This document shows, in pieces, positions 44,795-58,162 of a stretch of DNA of 64,000 nucleotides. Within the stretch, counting starts at the first letter, position 1. The number at the start of each line of letters is the position of its first letter. The stretch comes from Alnus glutinosa (lineage: Eukaryota > Streptophyta > Magnoliopsida > Fagales > Betulaceae): contig NC_084897.1 of NCBI RefSeq assembly GCF_958979055.1, positions 25,969,128 through 26,033,127 of the forward strand. The letters are read 5' to 3'. The notes beneath the pieces were generated by a model that saw only the letters and a list, made by a program, of their open reading frames with translations, made no database searches and was not told the DNA's origin. A program made the position numbers and the translations under genes.

Positions 44795-45345
44795 ACGTCG
44801 TTGAAAGATACATAATTTGGACACTTTATAAGCCATAAACACGTCCCCCCTCTTTCAAGACATCTTTTTTCTCTTTGACATGTCCACACAAGAGGGGGGA
44901 GAGGGGGATTCGAACTAGTGGTCTCTGTTTCATGAGGCGTGATCCCCAGCCGATTGAGCTACCCCTTGGAGAACCTCTCAAGCCGTCTTTTGAGAATAAG
45001 TAAGACCCATAGACTTTAATATGGTATCAGAGCAAATGTCATAAATTCGAACCCCGTCTCCTTCATTTACTTGCCATTTCAATTAAATATTTCACGTGTT
45101 GGACTTCACCTATTAGAATTTAATTTAATTCCACGTGAGGGAGAGTGTTAAAGTATTGATTAAATGATTAAATTTACCTTTTCCTATAAGCTTAAACTTT
45201 TAGGATAAGTAATTATTTAACATAGTATCAGAGCGAATTTCATGTTTGGCCATAAGTTGCCACATGTGAGGGAGTGTGTTAAAAGTGTCTCACATCACCA
45301 TAGATACTTTATAAGTTATAGACACCTCTCATCTCTCAAGGCGTC
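44795..45345 (+). mobile_element. Mosaic of TRIM-type LTR fragments, with a nested SINE
   Basis: A left LTR-like part (about 44795-45026, split by a SINE) is followed by TGGTATCAGAGC (45028), the classic initiator tRNA-Met primer-binding site. After a short non-coding interior comes a different LTR-like repeat (about 45147-45222, TGTTAAAGTATTGATTAAAT to TTTAACA), a second PBS-like TAGTATCAGAGC (45223), and a right repeat resembling the left one (from about 45270, ACTTTATAAG, ATAGACACCTCTC). It looks like two TRIM families combined. Non-coding and old. Confidence 0.6.
44864..44976 (-). mobile_element. tRNA-derived SINE, copy 2
   Basis: On the minus strand box A (GGGGTAGCTCAATCGGCTGG) and box B (CTAGTTCGAATCCC) are tRNA-like and correctly spaced. 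The 3' part is CCCCCTCT-rich and the tail GGACATGTCAAAGAGAAAA is A-rich. It is flanked by similar CTTTCAAGACATC and CTCTCAAGCCGTC, probably a decayed target-site duplication. It is inserted in the TRIM left repeat. Better preserved than the 18028 copy. Confidence 0.8.
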
Positions 45346-47056
45346 GATAATGCCATGAACTTTTACAATAATTATAACTTCAAAAAATAATTTAATTAAC
45401 TGATATTTTGCTCCACACAAGAGTTCCAACAATATGTTGTTTTGTCAAGGCTTTTTTTTTTTTTTTTTTTTTTTTTTCTGATATTATAAATATTTTTCTA
45501 ATATTTATGAGAAAAAGCCCTGGGAGGATTTCTGATCCAATGATAAAAAGGGAAGAAAATTATTTAATTAACTGATATTTCAGCAAAACAAATAAAATAT
45601 TCTAATATTTCTGGTTCAAGAGTGACCGCTAGTGCTAACCTCGGCAACCAACGCTTGTGTACGGCTGACATTTTGGTAACCAAATATTGGTTCAGATCAA
45701 TGAGCTTCTGAAATTCAGTTGCTATCAAACGTTCAAAGAATCAAAGGTCCAAACCAATAACAACAGAATAAAGAATTCGTACAGTTCAAGGACGAATATC
45801 TGTGTATTTTTATACTTTATTTTTTAAATGTATGATGCATGTGGAGCAAATCATAAATACGTGACTTGATTAAATTAATAATTTTGAAGAAAAAGTTCAA
45901 AATATAATTTATCATGAAAAATGTTTGGGGTATTATATTTTTTTATATAACATTTTATAAACTTACGTGACAGTTTACATTTTATGAAAAGGAGTATCAT
46001 GTAAATTGTTGCGTCAATTTCTAAACATTATAAGAGTTACATAGACTGTCACGTAACAATCTACATTTTAATAACTGATGTTGTAAATACTACGTAGACT
46101 CTCACGTCGGCCATCCTCCATATTTGGCCTTCAGTGCTTCGTTCGATGCCCTTCACCAGCGCATGTACACTTCATGCGCCACCCATATGAGCGTTTGTTT
46201 CATGTGTTGCCGCCTCAACAACTCTATTTTTTGCCGCATGTAAAATCTACAGCTTCCTCTTTATTTTCCCCCTAAATCTTCATAATTGGTACTATCTTTT
46301 TGTCTACAGAGAATCTCATATCTTGTAAAATATCATGTTGGAGTGTCAGCCGAGTACCTATCTTGTCGGACATCAAGGTAGTGATCCATTCAAGTAGCTC
46401 AGATCTAGCCAATTCCAGTGTGTTCTCTCCCATTGTGGCTTTTAAGCTCTCTTGCTGCTGTACCTAGCAGTTGCAATTTTGGACTGCTGCATCAAATTGC
46501 AAATTATGACGGCCTTTTTCTTGGCCAATAATAAAGTTTCAAATGGGTCGAACCAATTTTTAGTGCATTCATAATAGTCTTTAAGACATTTTTGCACGCT
46601 ACTAGTTATTTCGAGTGTTTGTCGGGTTGTCCACCCATATTTTTGTGCCTGATGTAATTTTTTCCTTCGTAATTGCTTAGAAAAAAAAACCATAATCGAC
46701 ACTTTTTTAAAATATAATTGTCGTATTTACAAATTTTCACTAAACCTTATGTTAATTTTTGTTAATAATGGGCTGGTTGAAAAGACCTCCAGCGGGCAAA
46801 CGGTATATTCTCATGATACATCCTAAATTTACAACGGAAACTCGCGATATATATCTCGTAAATCTCCTGCAACGGTACCTACTGGTCCGTCTCGGAGCGT
46901 TCTGAACGATTCGCCCGCCTTCCCTACCTACCCCCCCCAACCCCACCTCTCTTCTCTCTTCTTCTTCAACAAAACCCAACACACAATGTCACACACACAC
47001 ACAAACAAACCCACTTTCTCTGAGTCCCCACCAAACTTTAATCCGAACCCGAGCCC

Positions 47057-49924
47057 ATGGCTACCACTACGAATCCGTTCTCTCTATCTCTCTCGAAGAA
47101 CTCGGCCGATATCTTTTCCCGTGTTCCGAACCCGCCTAACTCGGTCTCACTCCGGTCCGCGTTTGTTTCGCCGGGTTCGAACGATTTGAGCCTGATTCGG
47201 GGACAGAATTCGGTCGTGAGTGCAAGCCGAGTGAGGTCGGTGAGGATTTGCGCGAGTTCGGCTCAGGTTATGGACCAGTCGGTGGCCAAGACGGATTCGA
47301 AGGTTCCGGTTATTGTGGACGTCAATTTGGGCGACCGGAGCTACCCGATTTACATCGGATCAGGACTTCTCGATCAACCACACCTTCTTCAGAGGTAACT
47401 CAATTGATCGAATTTTACCGCTTAATTTCACTCAAATTTTCATTTATTTCCGCGTATTTTGAAAAATATTTGATTTGCTAGCTTTCTCCGAAATTAGTGT
47501 TTATGTGTCTGTGTTTACTTCTGCAGAGGTGATTAATTAATCAAATTTGACTGCTTAGTTTTATTCAATTTTCCATTTCTTTATGCGTATCTTGAAAATA
47601 TGTGGATTGCTAGCTGTCTTCAAATTTTATGTTTATATGTATGTGTTTTGCTCTACAAGCATTAGTTCATCCAAACAAAACAATAGGAAAAAAAGAAAAC
47701 AGAAACATTTTCTAGATGAGTAAGCGAATTGCTTAACATCATATGCCAAATCAAATTGGTCACGTACCGTAAATTCTGCTTCAATTTGTTACTTTGGTTT
47801 GGATTATTATTTGGATGGTTAAAATGTAGCACAAGAGAATACATCAAATTGTTAAATTTTCGCACATTTATCGCAAATTTTTTGAATACATTGAACGATC
47901 TTTCTTTAATATTAAGATGGGATTGCAGTTTTTCTTTGTTAGATTGGTCAATAATAAGTTCGTTGTTGTGTCATAGGCATGTCCATGGGAAGAGAGTTCT
48001 TGTGGTCACTAATAACACAGTTGGGCCAATCTACCTGGATAAGGTTGTTGAAGCTTTAACTAAGGGAAACCCGAATGTCTCAGTTGAGAGTGTGATTTTA
48101 CCTGATGGTGAAAAGTACAAGGACATGGTACGTGTTCAAGGTTTCAGAATTGACTCTTGTGTTTGGGGTGTACTAGATGTTGCATTAATAGTGTAATTTG
48201 TGCGCTTGATCCGATAGGATACTCTTATGAAAATCTTTGACAAGGCCATTGAGTCACGGTTGGACCGGCGATGTACGTTTGTTGCCCTTGGAGGTGGTGT
48301 GATTGGTGACATGTGTGGTTTTGCTGCTGCCTCTTTCCTCCGTGGTGTTAATTTCATCCAGATCCCTACAACTGTGATGGCACAGGTCTGTCAATTGCTT
48401 TTATCTATTTTTCAATCCCTTAAACACCCATATTGATGTTTCTCATTCCTAACTTTCATTTCCATATTTTCTTGCCCATTGATTTTCCGGTGTTTTCTTT
48501 TCCAGGTGGATTCCTCTGTTGGTGGCAAAACTGGGATAAACCACCGCCTTGGGAAGAACTTGATTGGAGCTTTTTACCAACCTCAATGTGTACTTATAGA
48601 CACAGACACACTAAATACATTGCCAGATAGGGAATTGGCATCAGGGCTTGCGGAGGTTATAAAGTATGGGCTTATCAGGGATGCTGAATTTTTTGAGTGG
48701 CAGGAGAGGAATATTCAGGCATTAATGTCAAGGTATAGATACCAAAAAGGAAAGAACTTCGAGTGATTTTCGACCTAGCTTGTTGACTTCGGTATTTTCT
48801 TGAATATGAAACTCCTTGTGGGACATAAAACATCGACACAACTTGTTGGAAAAGACAATTAAAATAGTGATTTTTAAGGCCTTTTGGAATGTTTGTTGCT
48901 GATGTTGGATATATCTATATATATATATATATTTAAAAATCTAATCTAGCTTTATAGCTCTTTTTGGCTTATACTCTTTCCTCTGCATGGTAAAGTCTTC
49001 TTTTATATTTTTGCCCAAGCTTACTCATTGGTGCAATTAATATCTGTTATGCCTTTTAGATGGAACATCATTGAGTTAGTCCATTGCAGGGATCCAAGTG
49101 CACTGGCTTATGCCATAAAGCGATCATGTGAAAACAAGGCCGAGGTTGTTTCCTTAGATGAGAAGGAAGGTGGGCTCAGGGCAACCCTAAACTTGGGTCA
49201 TACATTTGGGCATGTGAGTTATGGGTTTGTGCAGTTTATTATATTTGTTCTAGCTTGCATAACTACAAACTTTGTGATTCACCCTCGTATAATCGAATTG
49301 ATTTTTTTTTTTATCATTGACAGTTTATGGGAATATTTGTGACTCTACTAATATTTCCTGCCAGAAATTGTGCCTTTTGATTAATTCCTTCTCACAATGT
49401 GGCATGTCTTTTCAGGCAATAGAAACTGGGGTGGGCTATGGGCTGTGGCTCCATGGAGAAGCTGTTGCAGCTGGCATGGTATTCCTGTTTAGCTCTTTCT
49501 TTAACAGGGCATCCATCTTTCCTATATGCCGCATTTATGTTGAAGGAGGTTTTGTGCCAATTTTCAGGTCATGGCTGTTGACTTGTCGCGCCGCCTTGGT
49601 TGGATTGATGATTCTATTGTGAAGCGAGTTCACAACATTCTAACACAGGCTAAGTTGCCTACTGCCCCTGCTCAAACCATGACTGTGGAGATGTTCAAAT
49701 CTGTTATGGCGGTAAGATATGAGGCTGCCATCGTATTTTGAAGCTTTGTTTCCTCTCATACTTAATGTCTCTGTATTCTTTTGGTATGGCAGGTTGATAA
49801 GAAGGTTGCTGATGGCCTACTAAGGCTCATCCTTCTAAAAGGCCCTCTAGGCAATTGTGTTTTTACTGGTGATTATGATAGAAAGGCCGTGGATGAAACT
49901 CTCCGTGCATTTTGCAAGTCCTGA
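47057..49924 (+). CDS. DHQS: 3-dehydroquinate synthase, chloroplastic
   Basis: Second step of the shikimate pathway: converts DAHP to 3-dehydroquinate in plastids, using NAD and a metal ion (homologue of bacterial aroB). Eight coding exons keep frame: 47057-47394, 47977-48127, 48218-48385, 48506-48732, 49090-49213, 49416-49478, 49568-49711 and 49793-49924, giving 448 aa. Residues 1 to about 65 are Ser/Arg-rich and poor in acids, a plastid transit peptide. The mature part has the NAD-binding GGGVIGD (188-194) and [13 protein letters not shown]. Metal ligands are Glu in [11 protein letters not shown] (269), His in LGHTFGH (332) and His in LHGEAVAAG (349). It ends TLRAFCKS. Length and order match plant DHQS. 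All introns are GT-AG. It is divergent from RAD17 across a repeat block. Confidence 0.97.
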
Positions 49925-52423
49925 ATTGATATCTGAAGCTGATTTTGTTCTCAGTTGTGAGCAATTTTCTTACCAGATATTTTTTTATTACATATTGTGC
50001 TTGTATTTTTCTTTTGTAGTTTAGATGCCTTTGCCCTTGGTCTTCCTAGATTTTATTGGCCGGAGCTATTACCAAGTTGTAATCTTAATAAACTGTGGCA
50101 TGCTCAATAATTTATTTCTGGGTAATTATATTCTCTGTGTGGATTTCATCTACTCATTTCATGTCACGGTTTCATTTTATTTTTTTTTGGTGTACATGAA
50201 GATATGTAACAAATTCAAGGCTGTGCCTAGATTGTTTTCGTTCTTAGATATGATGGAAAATTGGTGCTCATGATTCACCAGTAGGCAAACCAAAAGAAAG
50301 AACCATAAAGGAAAAGATCGTGAACTTAAGAGTCTAATAGTCTTACACCTTTTGTGTTTACTCACGTCAAGGAGACCCCCTGAAGAGCAATCGGAGGTAG
50401 CGGCTTCATTACTTAATGCATTCTCCTTTAGGCATATGTCCATTGTCAGTCGAGTTGTGGTTAACATTTTCATTGGGAGAGAGGTGCATGGAATATCATT
50501 CTACTAAAAAAAACCACTTCGAGTCTTCGACCCCTTTCTATTCCCTGTACAAAATGATTGATTGAACGATGAACCCGGATGATTGTGAGTGGTGAATCTG
50601 TCTAAATGATGAACGAATAGCAGGCACTCCGTGCTTCATTTCGTCGAATTCAAACGTTCTCTATCAAGATAGATTGAGTTAATGCGATGTTTTGAAACTA
50701 TAGACTGACTTTTTTATCATCACATTAGAGTTCTTGAGACATCTGCACAAAGATTGCCCTTGTTACCAAAAAAAACAAAAAAACAAAACTCTTCTCACAA
50801 TGATAATGATCAACAACATTGTAATAAGAGGTCGGTGTAACACCCTTCCCCCTTGCGAAAACTCTCTAATCTCTCTCTTGAAAACCCTCTCCTAAAACAC
50901 CCGGTTGTCGAGGGGAGGTAGTGATTTTCACTGCCTCCTCCTCCCCCTTCCCCTCTTCCTCCTTCTCCCTCCCTTTCTCGCCTTTTTTAGGCACCGATCG
51001 CCTCATCGAAGGCCCTATCCGTTACCCCTGACGACTTATATTGGTTCAATGGGTCCACCAGCTTGACCTCCACCTTTAAAGGTCTAATTGCAGCCCCCAT
51101 CCTTGAATCCAGTCTCTTCCTCGAGTTCTTAGATTTGATTTTTTCAAAATCAGATCTATCCACTTGTGGAAGCTCAACCACCACACGCACCACACCACCG
51201 TGCTCTAGGCTTCCTTAGCTTCAATCTGCCGCCAACCACATCCCAAGCCGTCGACACGTAACTGGTGCTAAGCGGCACTTGATGCCTTTCTCCGCTCCCC
51301 CCAAGTGCTGCTGGCCTCTTGTGGAGTTTCTGGCACCCATACACCACCCGCCAACGAGAACTTGCCGCTCTATCACCGTTGAACCTTTATGTTATTTGCT
51401 TTCTCTTATTTTTTTTGGACTTTTTGTATTAATCTTTTTTGTGTTCCTTGTAATGGTATGTTTGGATCATCTGGATTTTATACACTACTTTAAACCCCTT
51501 CATTGGTGGTTTGAGTTCTTGGCATCCGTGCCAATAATTTATGGGCCCGCATTTTTTGAAGCATTACTCCCGAATACTTACTTTCTTAGGATTTTATTTG
51601 TGTCTTTTTGGGTTGCCCAGCCCTAGTTGACGTAATTTCGTTCATCTATCTCTTTTGAAGTATTAAAAAAAAAAAGTCTGGTATAACATAATATTATTTT
51701 TCAAAGAACAATAACCAATCTCTTTGTCCAATCCATAACATAGATAAATTGCTGAATTTTAGCCAAAATGTACCGAACAAGGCAGATTATGAGACCTAAG
51801 AGAGAATTTTGAAGCTCTAGTTGTGTTATATACTTGTATCTACGCTAAACATCAACCCTTGAATCTCATTCTTCCTTTTAAAGTCGGTTTAGATTTTTAG
51901 TTTCAAAACGTGCAGTTTAAAAAATAGTGATTTGAAAACGTAGTTAAATATTTAGTAAAATCGTAATTTAGTCTTTAAAAACACAAAATTCTTATCTGCA
52001 ATTTAAAAACACAAATTTTTCTACATATTTAAACCACAATTTTTTTTAAAACCAACTCCTAAACATACAAACGGACTCTTACTCTTACTCCTGGGAATCT
52101 TAAATCCCTTGGCCCTTGTTTGTTCTTACAGTCCCTACTTTTTCTCCCTCACACACATTCACACGTACACGTACACGTACTTCTGAGGTGAGACAATACT
52201 GGCTAGGAATTTGATCCTGACCTAGTCATTTACTAACTAAAATACGAAAATGGTGGATGACTTTCCATATATATATATATATATATATATATTTTATTAT
52301 TTTCATAAGAAAAATTAAGTGGTCACAATACCATTGAAAATCTTCTCATTTCGATTAGCTCCAACTATTTATCTCATACATACTGTCATCTTATATAATT
52401 ATTTCATCTAATATTATTCTTTT

Positions 52424-52456
<33 letters not shown>

Positions 52457-53280
52457 TCAAGAATAATAACCAATCTCTTTGTCCAATCCATAAAATAGAT
52501 AAATTACACTTTACTCCAAACTTATACTCTATTTGCACTTTACACATTCAAATTGGACTCGCCGTGACTTGGACTTAAAAACTATAAAAAATCTATAACT
52601 ATCACGATAATTATTAATCCGCCTATTGTAAACACATGAAATTCTTAGAGCAAATAAAGGAAAATTTAAAAATCAGAGGGACCCAACCCCCTGTTTCCGT
52701 CCAACTGTAACAGCGAATCTTAAGCTTTGACCTAAACTAAAGAATTTGCATCTTGTATAATATTACACAAACAAAAAAATAAAAAATCAGAATATAAATT
52801 TTTATATTTTTAGATTGTTTGTAAGGATCACATGTAAATTTATAGTAACCGATATTTAAAACAGGATTTGGCTTGAATCCGGTTTCAATTAGCATTAAAC
52901 AAATTGAAATTGAAACATGTGTCCCGTAACCGTACACGAAACCAAGAATATGGTCCCGTCAATCTTCCAATCATTCATGCATTCTAGAAAACATAAATTT
53001 GCACCAATCTCATATTTTTCTTGTTGCCAAGAAATATGTAATGTTCAAATGCAGATACTGATTAAACAAGTCAGCGTAGATAAATTAGATTAAAAAATCT
53101 AGATTAAGCTCCTCTAATTTTAGAATAGTTCCAAAATAGAGTTATTTTTATTTTTGTTTTTGTTTTAATTAAATAATTCAAATTTTGTCATCTTAATATA
53201 TAATTGATGAGAATATTAAAAAAAAAAAAAAAAAAAAAACAAGAAAAAACAAATAACACTAACAAAACCAACAAAAGCTA
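49925..53280. other. Intergenic region, DHQS to ROP gene
   Basis: No gene is recognised. 50840-51675 is relatively GC-rich and pyrimidine-rich, with an A-run at its end (51663-51675), and could be an old retrotransposed piece. A 45-bp direct repeat occurs at 51708 and 52461. A probable MITE remnant (about 51887-52078) has TTTAAAAAC-type ends. AT (52268-52292) and T-rich tracts (52420-52456) and A-runs (53219-53240) are present. Confidence 0.5.
51706..52510. repeat. Pair of 45-bp direct repeats, 753 bp apart
   Basis: AATAACCAATCTCTTTGTCC followed by AATCCATAA(C/A)ATAGATAAATT occurs at about 51710-51750 and 52464-52505, nearly identical. A weaker TAATATTATT match lies before each. It may be the edges of a segment duplication or an element's ends; the DNA between gives no gene. 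Confidence 0.75.
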
Positions 53281-53639
53281 CGGCTTGTCCGGAAAAGAGA
53301 GAGGGGGGGGTGTTTGTTGGCGAAGATTGGTGCGCTCAACGAACGCTTCAACGGCATTATTTCCCGGCCAGTAGGGTACTTCGTCTATTCTCTCTCTTTG
53401 ATCTCTCACAGAGATTTGTTCAACTAAAAATCCCCAAATTCCACGTTTTCTAGGGCTAGGGCTCAGATTCCCCAACCATTTTCAGCTCGTGAGCAATTTC
53501 ATTGCTCTCTTGCATTTCTAAATTTGGGTTAATTTGTTAAATGTGTTAGGGCTTCGTTAAAATTTTCTCGGTTTCTTTTTTGTTTCCGTACAGATGTGTG
53601 ATTGAAGAAGAAGCAGTTGAAGCAGAAGAGGTTGAAGGG

Positions 53640-53703
53640 TAAGGGGGTGGGGGGTGTGTGTGTGAGAGAGACAGGGAGAGAGAGAGAGGGAGAGAGAGAG
53701 TGT
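53640..53703. repeat. GA/GT-rich tract in the ROP 5' UTR
   Basis: GGGGTGTGTGTG followed by GAGAGAG runs, about 85-145 bases before the start codon. A leader intron (about 53489-53593, GTGAGC...TACAG) probably lies just upstream. Confidence 0.6.
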
Positions 53704-53736
53704 GGGTGTGATCAGGTCCTCAGGTGAAAGATCTGA

Positions 53737-55737
<2,001 letters not shown>

Positions 55738-56905
55738 TCGAATAGGTGTAAAGAGAAAAACAGCTGTTTGTCTTACCTTTCTCCCCCTCCCTCTCTTCTT
55801 CTCTCTTCCCTTTGCTCTTGAAGAAGCTGCGGGCCCTGAGTTAACAGACAATACTTGGGATCTCTGTGAAGCATCAGGTGGTTTGGTGTTGCTTTCTTGA
55901 AATTGTTTTGATCTCTAATTGTTGAATCGCATTACATGGTTGCCCACCTTTACTTAACTACCGGTTTCAATTTGTTTTATGTATTATTAGACTGGAATTT
56001 CCCAGTTAGGAAAACGACCTTGCTTTGCATGGACATAGTTATGTTTACTACTTTGTATTGTGCTTAAAAGCTTGCTATTTGTGTTATGTTATGTGGCTTC
56101 TGATATCTTTTCAACAACATGCTAGTTTCTGATGCACATAATGGATTTCCAAAAATCAAACTCTATCTGTGAGCTGGTCATTATTGCCCCTTCTTAATCC
56201 CCGGCTCCAGGATAAAGCTGCTGTCAGTAAACTTTAGGGACATGGGAAAGGAACACCTAAGGGATTAAAAGCCTTGCTAAAAGGCCGAGGAATAAAGCTT
56301 TTTCTTTTTCTTTTTTTTTTCTAGATAAGTAAGGTTATATTTTTTCTTATGGTTAGTGTATCTCTTGTATACTTCGTGTATGTTTGGGTTGCGCCTTTGC
56401 GTTTTGAAGTATGGTTAACCACCCCTAGACTTTCCTTTTACTTCAAGAGGGACTTTGCCAATCAGCCTAAAGGGCTACTACAAGGTCATTGTAAGTCTAG
56501 GCTTTGGTTGGAAAACTTTTGTTATTCGGACGTTGACTCATATAGGTGGGTGAATGGTCATGGCAGTGAGCCCTTAGATTCTTTAGTGCATTGTGAACCT
56601 CTAGGGTTTCAGCAATTTTGTTGGGAATCCGAATTCCTAAAAAAGAGGGTCATTTCGTTGGATCCACCTTCAATGCGTTACAACTTAGGTTTGCATCTGC
56701 AAATGGAGTTTATGAAAATGCACTAATGAAATTACCATGTTATAATGAATTCAGTTGCTTGGGTTCTACATGATAAGAGGATTGTTTAGATGCCCACCAG
56801 TTAAAACCTTCTAGTACTGACATTACAGTCTCTGCAGTCAGACTAAAAAGCAAATTTGGTTTTAATTCAGGTCATAAACTTGGAAGAGTATGTTTGGTAA
56901 TTAAG

Positions 56906-57540
56906 CTTAGGGCTATAAATAAACAAAGCCGATCGCAAACAGGCTTGGATTAGTTTGGCTTGAAATCAGTTCGTTTGTTCAATGAATAGAGCTTGAATAA
57001 ATTTTTAGGCTCATTTATTACAGTTGAAATTGTATGAACTTGGTTTGACTCGAGTAGATTTATTTTTATTATTTTTTAACTTTGTAATAAAAACATCCTA
57101 AGTATTTATAAAGATTAAAAAAAATAAAAAAGAATTCTCTTCGTAATGTAATATATATAGCTGGAATTATTATAATTGTGGGTTTTGATATAGAAATATG
57201 TCTGTGTGTGTAATGAACGTATATACATACTGTATGGCAAACATATAGATTCGTTATTAGATTGTTTAAGATTCAAGTTAATTTATTATTAATTAACTCA
57301 AATAATAAAATCTTAACAATAATTAATATGGATTTAAGAAAAACAAAAAACAAAAAATGACATTTACTTTATATATGTAATAAATAAGTTAATTGAGTAG
57401 CTCGTGATGTTCGAAAAATAAATGAAAATATTATCTTATTCGGAGATAAACTTGAATTCAGCTCATGTTAAAAAAAAAAATAAACGAACCAAACTTAAAT
57501 ATTCATTACTGTGCTCAACTCGGCTCAATTATCACCCTAG
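56906..57540. mobile_element. Probable MITE with AGGGCTATAA / CTAGGGTGATAATTGAGCC ends
   Basis: The left side (TTAGGGCTATAAATAAAC... GCTTGGATTAGTTTGGCTTG) and the inverse of the right side (CTAGGGTGATAATTGAGCCG ... TTTGGTTCG) resemble the GAGCCGAGCT-type ends common in plant MITEs. The interior is AT-rich and non-coding. Boundaries are approximate. Confidence 0.45.
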
Positions 57541-57736
57541 CTGCTGTTAATAAGTAAGTTAACGACGAGATGCAAGCTCATACACTAAAGTACATTAGCC
57601 ACGAGTTCAAGAACAACTAGTGGAGCTTTAGTCCATCGTTTTGCTAGTTTGTGGCAACTATAGTAGCATACTATCATAAGAAACCAATGCATATGCAATG
57701 AACCTGACTCAATATAATATAATGAATACGGATTTG

Positions 57737-57868
57737 ATTATTGTACAACACCAATACAACAATTGCACAACAACCCTTCACATGAGGGTGGGCCCTAGTA
57801 TGTGGGACCCACTCTCATGTGAGGGATTGTTGTACCGTTGTTGTATTGGTGTTGTAAATCTAATATTT
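57737..57868. mobile_element. Hairpin (foldback) MITE, about 130 bp
   Basis: The arms of about 55 bases are nearly perfect: TACAACACCAATACAACAAT and the inverse GTTGTATTGGTGTTGTAAAT. The centre is CACATGAGGGTGGG / CCCACTCTCATGTGAG. The core matches that of the 8091-8176 hairpin although the arms differ. Confidence 0.8.
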
Positions 57869-58012
57869 TCTTAATGAATAATATGATGAGTAAGGCTTGC
57901 ATTATGTGTGCACAGAAAAAATGAAAATATGCGTAACACTTTTCGCTTGTGTCTATTATGCACAGGAAGATGTAAAGCTAATAAATTAAAGTATCGGGAG
58001 CATTGCATTTGC

Positions 58013-58162
58013 TGAAGAGATATGTTAGTTGCACAATAATTACACAACAATATTTACGTTTTTAAATTATTTCTTTTTATTTTTTTTATAAAAATATATT
58101 AGACACATCAGTACTATTGCACAATTATTGTGTAAGAGCCGTGCAAATATCATATCTCTTTA
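58013..58162. mobile_element. Foldback element with AGAGATATG ends
   Basis: AAGAGATATGTTAGTTGCAC and the inverse of the right end (AAGAGATATGATATTTGCAC) match, followed by ACAATAATT(A/G)(C/T) on both sides. The interior is T-rich. Length is about 150 bp, non-coding. Confidence 0.7.

Larger units (their letters stand above)
40179..47056. other. Repeat block between divergent RAD17 and DHQS genes
   Basis: About 6.9 kb with no intact gene. Itemised elsewhere: GA and AT microsatellites, two adjoining TIR elements (one with an LDH fragment), a foldback element, a MITE, and a TRIM/SINE nest. The stretch 45346-46400 is AT-rich with TGACGTG/CACGTCA words like those of the 8847 element. A 46442-46702 minus open frame (86 codons) is not recognised. 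46750-47056 is the DHQS upstream region. Confidence 0.6.

Noticed and set aside
50490-50700. Possible organelle DNA insertion
   Set aside because: The stretch is more GC-balanced and looked faintly organellar, but I could not name any plastid or mitochondrial gene in it.
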